Positions 21,732 through 33,289 are shown, counted from the stretch's first letter. The stretch: 64,000 nucleotides of DNA from Meconema thalassinum (GCA_946902985.2 OX336389.2:791306979-791370978); one strand, 5' to 3'. Notes: generated by a model not told the origin, from the sequence alone. Numbers and translations: made by a program.

Positions 21732-24209
21732 TTGATCCCTCACTTTCTCATATATTTCTTATCTATGGATGAGGAAACTATTCGTCGTGTGTTTGGAGAG
21801 ATGATGGCAGGTGTGAATGCCAATCTTCAACAGATTACTGCTGACTTAGGTCAGAATACTCAGGCTGTAAACAATGTCAGTGGTCATGTGGACCAGGTTA
21901 GACAGGAAGTCAACAATGTCAGTGGTCATGTGGACCAGATTAGACAGGAAGTCAACAATGTAAGACAGGACTTAGAAATTAACACCCACTCTGTAAATAA
22001 TGTTAGGGCTGATTTAACTCAAGTCAGGGCAGACATGGACACATATAGGATCGAAGCGAGAAATGATCTGACGACAGGTTTAGCAGCTGTTAGGGTTGAT
22101 GTCATACGACACCATCAGGAGGCTAACCAGCGCGTAGATTGCTTAACCGACCAGATGAATAGAGCTAGGGAGGAGGTGCAAAACCGATTGGAGGAGCACA
22201 CAGCTCAAATTCAGACAACCTTGAATAAAGTCCAGATAGACATGAGAGCAGATCTGGAACATACCAGGGAAGAATTCGGGACTCGACTAGATCACGTCGA
22301 GGGATTTATCGGAAATGTGAAGAAGGACATGGCAACCATGAACGTTGGTTTAATCTTGATGAGAGGAGCTGCCAATGCCGTTAATAACAACGTGAAGACT
22401 ATCGTTGATGGCATGATGGAGATTAAAGAGGAACTTAACACCAACAGGAGAAACATTTCTGAATGGACGGAAACCGTAGCCAGTCTACGTGAGACAGTTG
22501 ATGTTCATCATGAGGAACACAAAATTGACCTCATGTTATTGAGAGGTGACCTCAACGAACACGAAGCTACCGTCAAGGCTAAGGTAGCCGAGGTTAGAGA
22601 CGATGTGGGTAAAATCCAAGAAAATATGTCCAGAGTTGAAGGAGATATCGATTCCTTACAAAAGAGATTTGAGGAAGTCGCGGTGACCGAGAGGTTAGAC
22701 CTCAGTTATAACCTTAGGACGGCCATACGCGAGGTAGACACAAACCTCAAGGGAAAGGTTGACAGGATCGAGCTGCAATTGAACGACTTAGGCAACAAAG
22801 TCGCAGCCAGAACCATCCCAGGTCTTGAAGTAATAGAAAGACGCCTGGACAGACTCGAGACGACTCCAAGAGAGAGACACGTACACCCACAGATGGGAGA
22901 ATCTCAGGAAACGCCTATATCTCAATCAGGAGGAATGATGCCTACCCATTTCCAACCCAGCGCGCCTATGGAATCGCAACCGTCACAATTCACTAATATA
23001 GCGCAAGGTCAGACCTTGAACTTTGACGCTCACCCGTTTCAACCAGCATCTAATCGAATTAACCATGAGACTAACACTCCTACGCAGAGTTACATGCAAA
23101 ATACTTTCAGACCCGCGAATACACAGGGAAATGTCACCATAATTCGTTCAAGAGAGGAGCAACCAGCTCGCTTCTCGGGAACTGGGAGCGGTGTTACTCC
23201 AGTGGAATTCCTAGCAAATGTCGAAAGCTACTTACGTGATACTATGGTAACTCCAGAGAGGGAACTAAGAGTTATAGAGCGACTGCTTGAGGGACAAGCC
23301 GGTACCTGGTTCAGAGCATTCCGATACTCATTCACAGGCTACCAAGACTTTAAGGAAGCGTTATTAAGAACATATTGGTCGAGCGACATCCAGCAGAGTA
23401 TCCGAGCTGAGATGTACACTCGAAGGTACAGTTCCAATACACCTACTCGTTATGCGAATTACTTCGCAATACAGCTCGCGAAGCTCCGTTGTCTTCAGCC
23501 TCCATTGTCCGAACAAGATTTGGTGAACACAATTGTTTGGCAGTACCCTGCGGATGTACAACGTGTGTTAATCGCTGCAGGGGCATCCACTTTCCAGCAG
23601 TGTGACCAGATACTGCGAAGGTTGGACGCTAACACAGAACAGTTTCCTACACACCGTCAGCAGAAGGCTGATAGGCGCGAGGACAGACATATGAATCTGA
23701 CGACTGTTGATAAAGTGAGCCAGACGCCACAACAAACACAAACCACAGAGGATTCTGGGCGACGTGATAACAATTACAGTTATAACAGGAGAGAATGGAA
23801 CAACACTCCGTATACTCGAAATCAACATGATGACCGGCGAAGTCATTGGGACCGGCGATTCGACCGAAGGACGGACGACAACCGACGTCATGAAAACAAC
23901 CGCCGAGGGAATGAAGGAAGAAATCAGCAACACGGACGTATCTGTAGAGACTATCGATATAGTGGGGGTTACGACAGAAATCGAGACCCTAGATACCAGC
24001 CAGACAGGGATTGGAAAGGAAGAGCGCGGGAGAGCCGTGAGTACCTCCAACAATTGAGAGAATTGCAGATCCAAGAAGAGGGAGAACGGAACCCTACTTC
24101 GAGGGAAAATAGACATTCGGCGCAGGAGACGGAGCAGAACCAGCCCAGTACTTCTCGCCATGACAGAAAAAAAAAACTCCGAAAAATCAATAGATTCTTG
24201 TTTGGTTGA
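21732..24209 (+). CDS. gag: Gag polyprotein of the Gypsy element
   Basis: 825 codons, long for a Gypsy Gag. Residues ~15-360 are charged and heptad-rich, a predicted coiled coil that starts with near-perfect 14-residue repeats (NNVSGHVDQVRQEV). Residues ~360-475 are a Pro/Gln/Asn-rich linker. Residues ~476-635 match a retrotransposon Gag capsid domain (PARFSGTGSGVTPVEFLANV, GQAGTWFRAF, YQDFKEALLRTYW, LAKLRCLQPPLSEQDLV). Residues ~640-825 are Arg/Asn/Asp-rich; I see no CCHC zinc knuckle, so this basic tail may bind RNA instead. An in-frame ATG at 21,765 (MDEETIRRVF) is a plausible alternative start. Gag would assemble the particle that packages element RNA. The frame is fully open. Confidence 0.92.
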   Translation: MIPHFLIYFLSMDEETIRRVFGEMMAGVNANLQQITADLGQNTQAVNNVSGHVDQVRQEVNNVSGHVDQIRQEVNNVRQDLEINTHSVNNVRADLTQVRADMDTYRIEARNDLTTGLAAVRVDVIRHHQEANQRVDCLTDQMNRAREEVQNRLEEHTAQIQTTLNKVQIDMRADLEHTREEFGTRLDHVEGFIGNVKKDMATMNVGLILMRGAANAVNNNVKTIVDGMMEIKEELNTNRRNISEWTETVASLRETVDVHHEEHKIDLMLLRGDLNEHEATVKAKVAEVRDDVGKIQENMSRVEGDIDSLQKRFEEVAVTERLDLSYNLRTAIREVDTNLKGKVDRIELQLNDLGNKVAARTIPGLEVIERRLDRLETTPRERHVHPQMGESQETPISQSGGMMPTHFQPSAPMESQPSQFTNIAQGQTLNFDAHPFQPASNRINHETNTPTQSYMQNTFRPANTQGNVTIIRSREEQPARFSGTGSGVTPVEFLANVESYLRDTMVTPERELRVIERLLEGQAGTWFRAFRYSFTGYQDFKEALLRTYWSSDIQQSIRAEMYTRRYSSNTPTRYANYFAIQLAKLRCLQPPLSEQDLVNTIVWQYPADVQRVLIAAGASTFQQCDQILRRLDANTEQFPTHRQQKADRREDRHMNLTTVDKVSQTPQQTQTTEDSGRRDNNYSYNRREWNNTPYTRNQHDDRRSHWDRRFDRRTDDNRRHENNRRGNEGRNQQHGRICRDYRYSGGYDRNRDPRYQPDRDWKGRARESREYLQQLRELQIQEEGERNPTSRENRHSAQETEQNQPSTSRHDRKKKLRKINRFLFG
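21873..21992 (+). repeat. 42-bp tandem repeats in the gag coiled coil
   Basis: Two almost identical 42-bp units (GTCAGTGGTCATGTGGACCA core) are followed by more diverged ones, giving the 14-residue protein repeats. They sit at the start of the coiled coil. Confidence 0.9.
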
Positions 24210-25962
24210 GCACCGAGTAACTGCCTCTATATTACTCTGGGAGCCAATCCAAGAAGACTTGTTGGACGAACGACGAACGACGAACCACAATTATGAATTA
24301 ACACGTCTATCCAAGATTGTAGCCACCTTGAATGAAGTCAGTGTAGTCATACTCATCGACACTGGAGCGACGATTAGTGTAATTTCCGCCGATTGCCATG
24401 CCAGACTTAGAGCAAACTCTGAGGTGACGGAGTTGCCCATTTCAGCTATAAGAGTCAGAGGTGTCATACCTGACCGCATTGTAACGTGCAAAATCCAGAT
24501 TTTGTGTACTGTGAAGATTTCGAGCCACGTGTACTTGCACGAATTTCTCGTAATGAAGGGCCTGCATCATGATGCCATTTTAGGCGCAGACTTCATTAGA
24601 AAATATGATGGAATCATTGACATGGGACGGAATACGGTAGAGTTCAAGCCGAACGAACCCATTCAGATGAGCCTAATTGAAGAAGAACCGGAATTCCTAT
24701 CCGAAGTAGACGTAGTCGAAGCATTAAAGGGCAAGGAAATTGAGGCGACACTAGATGCCGACGAAGAGGCAGAATTGTTATCAGCACCCACACATGAGGA
24801 TCTTGACGCAATACTGAACGAATACAGAGATATATTCGACACCACACCTGGTGAGATATTAGACTACGAGTATGATCTTGTATTATTGGACGATTCCCCA
24901 TTCCAGAAAAGGATCTATCCGATTGCCGAGAAACATCTCGAAGAAGCTGCTAAGAAGATCCATGAGATGGAAGCAGCAGGTACAATCAAGAAATCACCGA
25001 CTCCTTTCTTGAATCCCATAATACCTGTGGTTAAGGTAGATGGAAGCTTGAGACTTTGTCTTGATGCCAGAGCCTTGAATGAACGCCTAGCTCCTGAGCA
25101 CGACAGACCGCCCAAGATTAGGGACATTCTCAGGAAGTTCAAAGGAAAAAGGATATTTTCATCATTAGACTTGGTTCAGTCTTATTACCATATCAGATTA
25201 TCTGAGCATACTCAGAAATATACTGGATTCTTGTTTGATCAGACTACTTATGTATTTCAAAAAGCTACTGCACATCAGATTATTCAGAGGATTAGACGTC
25301 AAGTGATACCGGAGGCAGGAAAGCCACAATTCTTGTTGACTGATCACGGATCACAGTACACCTCAGCAGAATTTGCCAATGCCATGAATGAGCTTGAAAT
25401 AGGTCATGTTTTATCATCTATTCGACATCCAGAGAGCAACCCAGCAGAATGCGTGATGTCTATTATCGCAAAATTCTGTCGATTATATTGTCAAGAAGAA
25501 CACTGGCGATGGACTGAAGTCCTTGTTATTATGGCAAAATGTATTAATTCAACAGTACATGAAAGCACTGGTCAAATACCTATGGTCTTGCATTTGAACC
25601 AGATGCCTCTGAGAATATGGGATCGTGTGATTGTAAATCCACCTTGTTTACAACCATCACATGCCAGCAGACTTTTAGCTGCGAGAGAGACTATGGACAG
25701 ACAAGCTGCCAAGCGCTTGAGAAGAACTAGACGCCAGAGGTTTAGAGAACCACTAGTAGAAGGAGACCTTATCCTTATAAGGAGACCCGGAATTTCTAGT
25801 CCTATAGACCGCATATATGGGAAATTTCTAACCTTGTATTATGGCCCTAGTCGTATCCGACAGCCTTTAAACAATGGAAGTTATGTGATAGAAGACATTA
25901 GGACAGGAGAGCGCATTGGAACCTTTAATGCAGCCAATCTAAAAAATATCACTCTTGAATGA
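24160..25962 (+). CDS. pol: Pol polyprotein with in-frame internal deletion
   Basis: 600 codons in the +1 frame relative to gag, overlapping its end by 50 bp. The retroviral-type aspartic protease motif LIDTGA is at residues 65-70. RT begins at ~280 with FLNPIIPVVKVDGSLR and includes motif A as SLDLVQSYYHI (~334-344), then stops at YVFQK (~368). The next residues, ATAHQII, already belong to integrase, whose second and third catalytic positions are seen as LLTDHGSQYTS (~392) and NPAE (~428). Missing are the RT YxDD box, RNase H, the integrase zinc finger and its first Asp. The join keeps the frame. The C-terminus (residues ~500-600) has the usual basic tail. Only the protease could be active. 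The real start is likely a frame change from gag, not the ATG at 24,160. Confidence 0.9.
   Translation: MTEKKNSEKSIDSCLVEHRVTASILLWEPIQEDLLDERRTTNHNYELTRLSKIVATLNEVSVVILIDTGATISVISADCHARLRANSEVTELPISAIRVRGVIPDRIVTCKIQILCTVKISSHVYLHEFLVMKGLHHDAILGADFIRKYDGIIDMGRNTVEFKPNEPIQMSLIEEEPEFLSEVDVVEALKGKEIEATLDADEEAELLSAPTHEDLDAILNEYRDIFDTTPGEILDYEYDLVLLDDSPFQKRIYPIAEKHLEEAAKKIHEMEAAGTIKKSPTPFLNPIIPVVKVDGSLRLCLDARALNERLAPEHDRPPKIRDILRKFKGKRIFSSLDLVQSYYHIRLSEHTQKYTGFLFDQTTYVFQKATAHQIIQRIRRQVIPEAGKPQFLLTDHGSQYTSAEFANAMNELEIGHVLSSIRHPESNPAECVMSIIAKFCRLYCQEEHWRWTEVLVIMAKCINSTVHESTGQIPMVLHLNQMPLRIWDRVIVNPPCLQPSHASRLLAARETMDRQAAKRLRRTRRQRFREPLVEGDLILIRRPGISSPIDRIYGKFLTLYYGPSRIRQPLNNGSYVIEDIRTGERIGTFNAANLKNITLE
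24167..24176 (+). other. A10 tract in the gag-pol overlap
   Basis: Ten A residues lie in the 50-bp overlap. Loss of one A would join gag and pol into one frame. So the tract could be a slippage site, a fresh one-base insertion or a sequencing error. Confidence 0.6.
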
Positions 25963-26021
25963 ATTTCAAAGCAAATAAAATTGTTATCCCAACATTTTAT
26001 TTGAAACGACAGAGAGGCAGA

Positions 26022-29000
26022 TGAACCCGCTGAGCTATGGTTCATGTGATATTTTTTTATGACAGAGCATTCATGATGGGATGTTGTACTTTTGAACACA
26101 CCCAGGAAGCCACGTGAAGCTGAGAGATCACGCGATACTTTGAAGTAGCGGTGAATCGCACTTTTGACTTTGGTGTAAACTGCTAATTATTATCTGAGGT
26201 CTTATTAATTATTTTTATCTTTCCTACGAGACTCAGAATATTCCATTTCGTCATGCTGCATTATTAAAACATTTTGGAGAATGTTTATTGTTACTTTAGG
26301 TAAGGTAATAACCCTTGCAGATACGCAAAAAGGAACGTAAGTAGTCGCTCAACGTTTTCGTTTTGACGACCTACTTTCTAGAGACACCCAGTACCGGAGC
26401 ACTGCGTCTTGAGAATCCGCCTTGTGTAGGCGTGGAATTACATTTGTCCTACGAGACGTAGAAGAATATCCGCTGTTTAGCGTTAAAAGTGATTATAAGG
26501 TGCCATCGAGCAAGCAAATACTAATATCCACTGTCGATGAAGTCCAGTGAATTAAATAAGAAGCTTGGGAAATAATTATTGGCAAGTATAGTGTATTGCA
26601 CAACATTGCTGTGACATCACATATTACCCACGCGTATGTGGAGGGCAGATGCCTAGTGGAAATATACAGGTAATAGTGTTACAATTATCCTGAATAAGTG
26701 TGATTATAATTGTATGATATATTTAAATTGCCAAAGTGGAAATTTCATCTTTGAAACGTCGTATAATTCACGGATGCTGCGTGATACGAAAGTAGCGTCA
26801 CTAGCACGTGCAGCATTATAAAATAGTGTTAGCTCACATGCTAATCCACATCTGCAAGATTAAGGCTGTGTCGTATTTTATAATTGAAGCCTAGAATAGC
26901 CACGACGGACATTATAATTTTGGAAGTGAGAGGATGAATAATCACGCAACTTATTTCGCTACCCACGTGATTGGACTTTTCTTCACCATGGTTGAAGCAG
27001 TCACCATGGGCTAATACCATCCCAGTATGGGGGGTGACGTTTCTACAGGGACCCGCATGATGGTGGAACTTCCAGAACGATGAACGAGAGGGAAGGAGCC
27101 AAAATGCCATTTCCAGGCATATCCACGAAGATGTCGACAGGGACAAATCGAACCCTGGTCTTTGGGGGAGTCCAGATGGGAATCCTGATGAGGAGGATAC
27201 CGATCCAGAGAGCCAGAGAGGTTTATGTACAACCCTTGTTGTGGAATAGAGAGCTGAGTGAGAGCTCCTCCATTTCGTGAGTTTTTGTCACACCCCTTCT
27301 TTGTTCTAGTTTCTGGTGGTATAGTAGTTTTAATGTAGTTTGTGAATCAACCACACTCAGTGTCAGCCATTTTTCTAGGTAGGGATGTAACTAGATTAGT
27401 TAGATGTCATTTATTTCAGTTTAGAGTGAGACACCCTTGGGGTCAGACATTTTGGTCAGCCCTGGTGCAGCTTGGTGAACGTCGTGGAACGTCAATGCCT
27501 ACCTTTTTGCTGAACCTGATCGTAGTCATTTTGAGGCTATTTTGTTCAACCCTACTTGGGGTAATTTTCAAGTCTTTGCTGACTGTAGTTATGGCAATCA
27601 GATGCCTTGGTTATTAATTGACTGCATTCTTCGCAGCCATCCTTTGTTACACCCCTGACTGTCGTTAGAACGGTCGTATCATTTTGGTAGTCGACAGTAA
27701 CTACCAGTTTGTAAATGCATTATATTTCATTTTGAATAAGCTCAGAAGCTATTCTTGGTCATGTTTGAACCTAACAACTAGAAGGAATGTTTCGTTGCCT
27801 AGCATCGAACGCGGTTCCCAACGTATCATTAAGCAGATCTAGTGTGTGAATCTGTGCCACATTTATCATATTTTTCTTGTGTCATGTGAGACACGTTTTT
27901 ATTTGATGTTCTAGCAACTACTGAGTTGCATTTTTAAAGCAAAGAGCTTCAGTTATTGTAAGTTTACTTTCATTTAGACGTCTTTGGTAGAAAGACGGAA
28001 TTGTATTACTATACTCAGATTTATAGCGTGCGTTTGATACACGGACTCTGTAGAGATCCGTAACCTTTGGTAAAGTTTTTTATGAACCGGCCAAGTGCAG
28101 GTTTTGTATTGATTAAATCGCCGGCCTTGAATAAACTGGTTATGTAACCCAGTGACCTAGAGCACGCCTGCTTCATTGTGAGACAAAACTACTATAGACG
28201 AGGACAGAGTACAATTTGTATTCGCTTTTCCTTTCATTGCTATTTTGCTTATGGAAATCAGTTTCCACTCTTGTATTTGATCACTTGTTTTATGGATCGG
28301 TTTTTGTTAGTTTAACGCTCTGTTGCGTGTATTGTCGTATGACAGGAACAGTTATGTAAGGTTTTCTATAGGATGGTGAAGTCTACCCTGTTATAGCAGG
28401 ATGTTATTGTATGCTTTGTCCGGGGATGATCCCGTTGACCAGACGTTATTGGAAGGTAACTGTTGTACAGGCCTATCCCAGAGTTATTGAACGCGAGCTT
28501 AGCGCCGCTGGTAACCCGTGTTATTGTGTGTCCGAGTTGTTATACTCGTTGATTATATTCCGACTGTTGAGTCGAGGCTTTTTGGTGGAGAATGATCTCA
28601 GTTGGAGACACTCCGTGCCCAGGCTATTGTCAATGTTATTCGCCATAAACCTACGATAAACCTATAAACCGACATTCTAATAATAAAATGCATAATTGTT
28701 GTAAAACAAGCCTAACTAACGATTCTTTCTATCTAACTTTGTTTTTTGCATTCTGGAACTGTTGACATAGCCGTGCAGTTGAAGATAATTTCCTTGTGAG
28801 GAAATGACTAGGACAGTTGACATTTTTGTAGCGACCTGAAGCATGTGCGAACCTAGAGTTCGTAGCTTGTGGAGCTCAGGCCATGCGATGTCAGACGTGG
28901 TCTCAACTGCGCATTCGTCACCGTAACTATTCACATTAGATGACTATGGTTTACAAAGAGTAAACCAAGGTGTAGGCAGGAATTTTTAATAAAACTACTG

Positions 29001-29737
29001 TGTCTATTTCGTTATTAATTTATGATGTCAAGTGTATTAAACCCTACATGTTACTTTATTGTGTGCTGTTAGCACATAGTTATTAAGCATAATTAAATTG
29101 TTTGTTTTTCATGGCTGTACACTTAGCTTTCGGATGTAATTGTTTTCTTTTACGGACGTCATCGCCGTAAATTTTGTTAATTGATAGGACTTAGCTAGTT
29201 GAATTAATGTTAAATTTAAATGTCGAAATGGTACCATCCTAACCTAGATTTGTTTTGCTACCCCGTTAAATGTAAATTCAGATATTAGCTTGATCTTGTA
29301 ACTTGAACTAGGGACTTGCGTCGTACCATATTCCTAGCGTTGCTGTTGTTGCTTTATCATTGTGAGTTAGATCTTTCGCGAGGGTTTTCAGTAACTTCTC
29401 AGGTAGGGGACCTGTTCTTTATCTTTGTTTATTTATTAATTTGCGGACTAGCCGATTATAACCCTCCGAACTAGGCTAGGGGCTTGTGAATTTTAATAAA
29501 TTTTCACGGTGTTTTACATGAGTCTGGATGTTTATTTTCTCAGTCTAGTTTTAAGGTGAACCTTTCCTTAGGCGGTCTATGACCATCGTCACCATGTACC
29601 ACGATCCCTGTGGACTACGGACTCTCGTGCCGCTTTAGCCTTTATGGAAGGTCACCTGATCCTCACGGTACTTTTTATTTGATTTATGTGTCGTTAGTTG
29701 AGTCATCGTGGTTGTTGACATCAACTAAACGGTCTCA
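26022..29737 (+). repeat. 3' LTR (3,716 bp)
   Basis: It starts TGAACCCGCTGAGC and ends GGTCTCA, giving the canonical TG...CA ends. The segment just upstream (26,009-26,021, ACAGAGAGGCAGA) is the candidate polypurine tract for plus-strand priming. It differs from the 5' LTR at few positions, for example near 26,290, 26,704, 26,900, 27,027, 27,684, 27,865 and 28,399. Confidence 0.95.
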
Positions 29738-29741
29738 ATAT
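29738..29741. repeat. Target-site duplication ATAT, right
   Basis: Matches ATAT at 17,580-17,583. Reading the site as ATATT (5 bp) is also possible because the neighbouring base is T on both sides. Confidence 0.75.
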
Positions 29742-30026
29742 TATGATTTTTGTATCAAGTTTCAATGTGCTTGTATGATTTGATTGCCAGAGAATATTTT
29801 AAATTCACGTAGCTGACATGTTTTTTGTGTTTATCAGCTTTTCAAAGTCACTAATATGTACTTTCTTGGTAGTCCTTCATCACCAAACAAAATTTCAGTT
29901 TCATTTCTCTAATTGCTTCGGAGATATCTCCGAACAACAGGTGCATTATTTCGTATGTCCGCCATATTTAATTCGTTCATGTACCAATAGATACATGATT
30001 TGGGGGGGATTAGTTATATAACGTTA
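29742..30026. other. Spacer, no gene seen
   Basis: A segment near 29,875-29,935 (ACCAAACAAAATTTCAG ... GGAGATATCTC) resembles wording found in the 1.4-kb repeats, but no boundary can be set. Confidence 0.4.
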
Positions 30027-30062
30027 GTTATTGTTGTTTAAAGGGGCGGAACACGAGGTCAT
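30027..30062 (-). repeat. Shared hairpin-type repeat end (copy)
   Basis: On the plus strand this reads ATTGTTGTTTAAAGGGGCGG then GAGGTCATCTGC, the same terminal motif seen on other repeats in the window. Confidence 0.55.
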
Positions 30063-30169
30063 CTGCTTCATTTTTCAATTCTTCACTTCAATCGCGTGGT
30101 TAGGACACACGAATTGAATTGCATTAAATGCCATTGTATTAAACGATAAATAAGAATTTACCATCCCTA

Positions 30170-30545
30170 GTTTCACTGACCTGTGCTAGGTTGAGAAAGT
30201 CCCATCTGTCTGTTAGGTAATCAGCACAGAGGATGGTTGCATCCTCAAAATGTACCACCATAGGTTAGGTCAGTAAATACCCAGAAAACCTCAAAGTAGC
30301 ACTGTAATGAGGCGTACTTGGCAAGATGAGCAGCGAGGTAGTTTGCCATTGCTTTCCTCACTGAGTCAGAACAAAGCACTGGTCCTATGACGAGTACCTT
30401 TCACAGTACACACAGGCACTTGTTGTTCCCTGAGGCCATTACTCAGCACCACCTATACCTCAATAGCTTCCGTATAATCACAGCCATGAATGAGCCTGAG
30501 AAAGCCACATTTTACTCTAGCCCCATTAGACAAATGCAAATGTAG
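30170..30545. repeat. Unclassified interspersed-repeat-like segment
   Basis: The composition differs from the flanks, with phrases such as GAGGTAGTTTGCCATTGC and TTTCCTCACTGAGTCAGAA that look like a dispersed repeat. There is no second copy in this window, so this is a suspicion only. Confidence 0.3.
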
Positions 30546-31777
30546 CCTACTGCATTCATCAAGAGAAGGTAAACAGGAAAGGCTATATAAACATTCGAAA
30601 TTAACGTGTCGCCTTGTTGGTTTTACGATTAGGATGTTTTTAAAGTAACATACACGATTGTACTTTAATGCCTTACATCACCGTACAAAATGTTGGGTTA
30701 CGTGTAGTAACACTTTTGGAGATATTGAATACTGATGAAGCAATTAAGATCAAGGGAAACTTGACATGTGCATAGCTCATTTCTACATATTATTTTGGAC
30801 AACACGAAATTCAGTATCATGAAGGAACATGTCCCATTGATTAGAAGTAGATCTGCCTTAGCATTGGCTTTTGAATATGGCCTGCATAACTGAGTATGTT
30901 ATAGATATTTGTTTATTCAATGAGACAGTGCAACATTTTAAATCAGGATCGTATTTGATGTTATAACGCACTGTAAAGGCCTTAACAATCGAAATGTAAC
31001 TAATGTCAATACTATAAAGCGTGTAGCTAAATGAGTACCGGTACGTCAAACCGTAAAATCTTCTATATTGAATAGTCATCGGAATTATAGAGAGGGTGCA
31101 ATAGACGTCTTGGGATATATCAAATGAACACATCCGTATAAGATGGTATAATTTTGTCTTGAGCCACACTGATTGTAGATTTCATAGCAAGTAAATACGT
31201 AAATTAAAATCACGTACCACACGAGCCTAATGCAAGTCTTGGAAATCGATGTCACTTGCGTGACTTGCATGTCAACTATACAGCTGCAGTACAGTACCTG
31301 AATCCAGAATTATGTTTTTAGCACAACCGGGAATTGAAGCTGAGCCTTCGGTGTAGCAGCTAACATCGCTAACCACATCTCCATGAGGAGTACAATAAAT
31401 TCGTTATAAAGATCAACTTAGGACACACATACCTGCTATAACAATGACCCTGCAGGTATAGGTACACTCATTATTATACCAAAGGATAACTGAGCCGACG
31501 CGAGGTAGCTCAAGCAAAGTACACTGAACATGCTGATAAAGGACCACTTAAAGAGCAAAAACAGGTAAAACAATACAAAACTCCTTTCGAACTCTCAGTC
31601 ATCACTATTACACAAACAATTTCTGTGGTAGTTTTCCTTTGGGGATGCCTTTTCAAAAATACTCATTTATATGCAAATTTACTATGGCAGTTTTAGCGAA
31701 TAGCCACATCGATCAGACTCTCAATAAAAAGACAGAAATTCCATTCACATTAAAATTAATTGCACCGTATGAGTAAC
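30546..31777. other. Spacer, no gene seen
   Basis: Short ORFs without domains. No repeat ends. Confidence 0.5.
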
Positions 31778-33188
31778 AAGAAGTTCCGTGACGAACTAAA
31801 GAGCCTACTTTTCTTGAAATTTAAGATTCTTGCCAATCTATATAGACCTATCTAGAATAATGATGAAATTAAGTTGGTAATATCGAAATTCCTAATTAGT
31901 TCGAAATATACCTTACATAATGTAGCCCAATAGAGCAGTACAGTTGGCAGTCCTGATGACTGAATATAGGCAATTGTTAGTTGCATCTCTTAAGGTACAG
32001 AATACAAAATATGGTTGAAGTCCAATGGATAGCATGCACGTTACATGCAGTTAGACCTTGGATGTATCAGCGCGCGTAAAATTATGTTGGCAACAATGTC
32101 ATGCATGTGTTGGTCAGAAATAATCTGAAATAGTATGATCTCGTGTTGTACCAATTTTGGATGAAATTCATTTGTTAGTATAGAAGTAACATGTATTTTA
32201 AAATTGGACAGCAGGCTTAGAATCATGTTGGCAGCACTGGCGTAGGCCTATATTAGTTACTCAAAATTAATCTAGAATGCCAGGTACTATACGTGTGCAA
32301 AGTTTAGAGCTATTGGCTTGCATACTTTCTGATATATTGATATTAGGGTAACAAAAATAGAGACAGTATTTATTAACAGTTGGCAGCCCTGGTTACTCTT
32401 AAGAATCGGCATAGTCATATCTGTTATGGTACACATAGCACACACGAAATTTGTTTGAAATCCAAATGATAGTATAGAAGTTACATGTATTTAAAATTGG
32501 ACCTCTCAGCAGGCTTAGAACCATGTTGGTAGCACTGACGTATATAAGATACTCCAAATTAATCTAGAATGCCAGGTACTATACGTGTGCAGAGTTTAAA
32601 GCTGTCGGGTTGCATACTTTCTGATATACGGGTATTTGGATTTTAAAAAATGAGATCATTTATTAACAGTTGGCAGCCCTGGTGGCTCTTAGAATACGCT
32701 CAGTCATATCTGTTTATGTACACATACCACATACGAAATTTGATTGAAATCCAATTGATAGTGTAGAAGTTATATGCATTTAAAATTTTGAGTTATCAGC
32801 AGGCTTATAATCATTTTTGGCAACACTGCCATGTATGGCCTCCTGGAAATTAAACTGCAATATTATTATCTATACGTGTGCCAATTTTGAAATAGCTCCC
32901 ATGTATACCTTCCAAGATATCCAACATGGAGCTCAAATTTCAATAGCGATTTTTCAGCAGTTGGTAGCACTGACATCATTTTCAAATATGGCCGTGAGAT
33001 ATTCAGGTATAGATCTTTACTCCCACCAAATTTTGTTTTGATTGCAGCAGCCGTTTAGGAGTTTTAAGGGGGGGGGGGGACACACACACACAGTCAGCCA
33101 GCCAGACAGACAGACAGACACATATTTGCCCGATCTCATAAATCTACTGTTTCCTCATTTTTGCAAAATGTGAAAAGTAGGCTAAAAA
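31778..33188 (+). repeat. 1.4-kb modular repeat, copy 2
   Basis: Same start (AAGAAGTTCCGTGACGAAC) and end (GAAAAGTAGGCTAAAAA) as copies 1 and 3, and the same order of ~145-bp modules. The subterminal 12-bp inverted repeats are at 31,802-31,813 and 33,172-33,183. A G9 run and the CACA/CAGA microsatellite lie at about 33,068-33,120. Confidence 0.85.
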
Positions 33189-33289
33189 TAGATATTCAAG
33201 CAGGAGAGTAGCCTATTTCGTTCAAATACTTTGGTGTACCGTGTGATTTAAAGCATAAGCGAAGAGACGAGCGTATGTATGTACCTAGG

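Larger units (their letters stand above)
17584..29737 (+). mobile_element. Gypsy-type LTR retrotransposon with 3.7-kb LTRs and a deleted pol
   Basis: The element spans 12,154 bp: 5' LTR 17,584-21,302, internal part 21,303-26,021, 3' LTR 26,022-29,737. The LTRs together make up about 61% of it. Gag is full and pol keeps only protease, the first part of RT and the last part of integrase. No env-like frame lies between pol and the 3' LTR. The LTR pair differs at about eight sites and two short indels by eye, so the insertion is young although the copy cannot encode a working polymerase. Order PR-RT-IN and the gag type place it in the Gypsy group. Confidence 0.93.

Noticed and set aside
23568..24290. 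240-codon antisense ORF opposite gag
   Set aside because: A mirror of the Arg/Asp-rich end of gag; biased composition keeps the opposite frame open.
17584..29737. An endogenous retrovirus with an envelope gene
   Set aside because: Pol ends at 25,962, only about 60 bp before the 3' LTR, and no envelope-like frame exists anywhere in the internal part.
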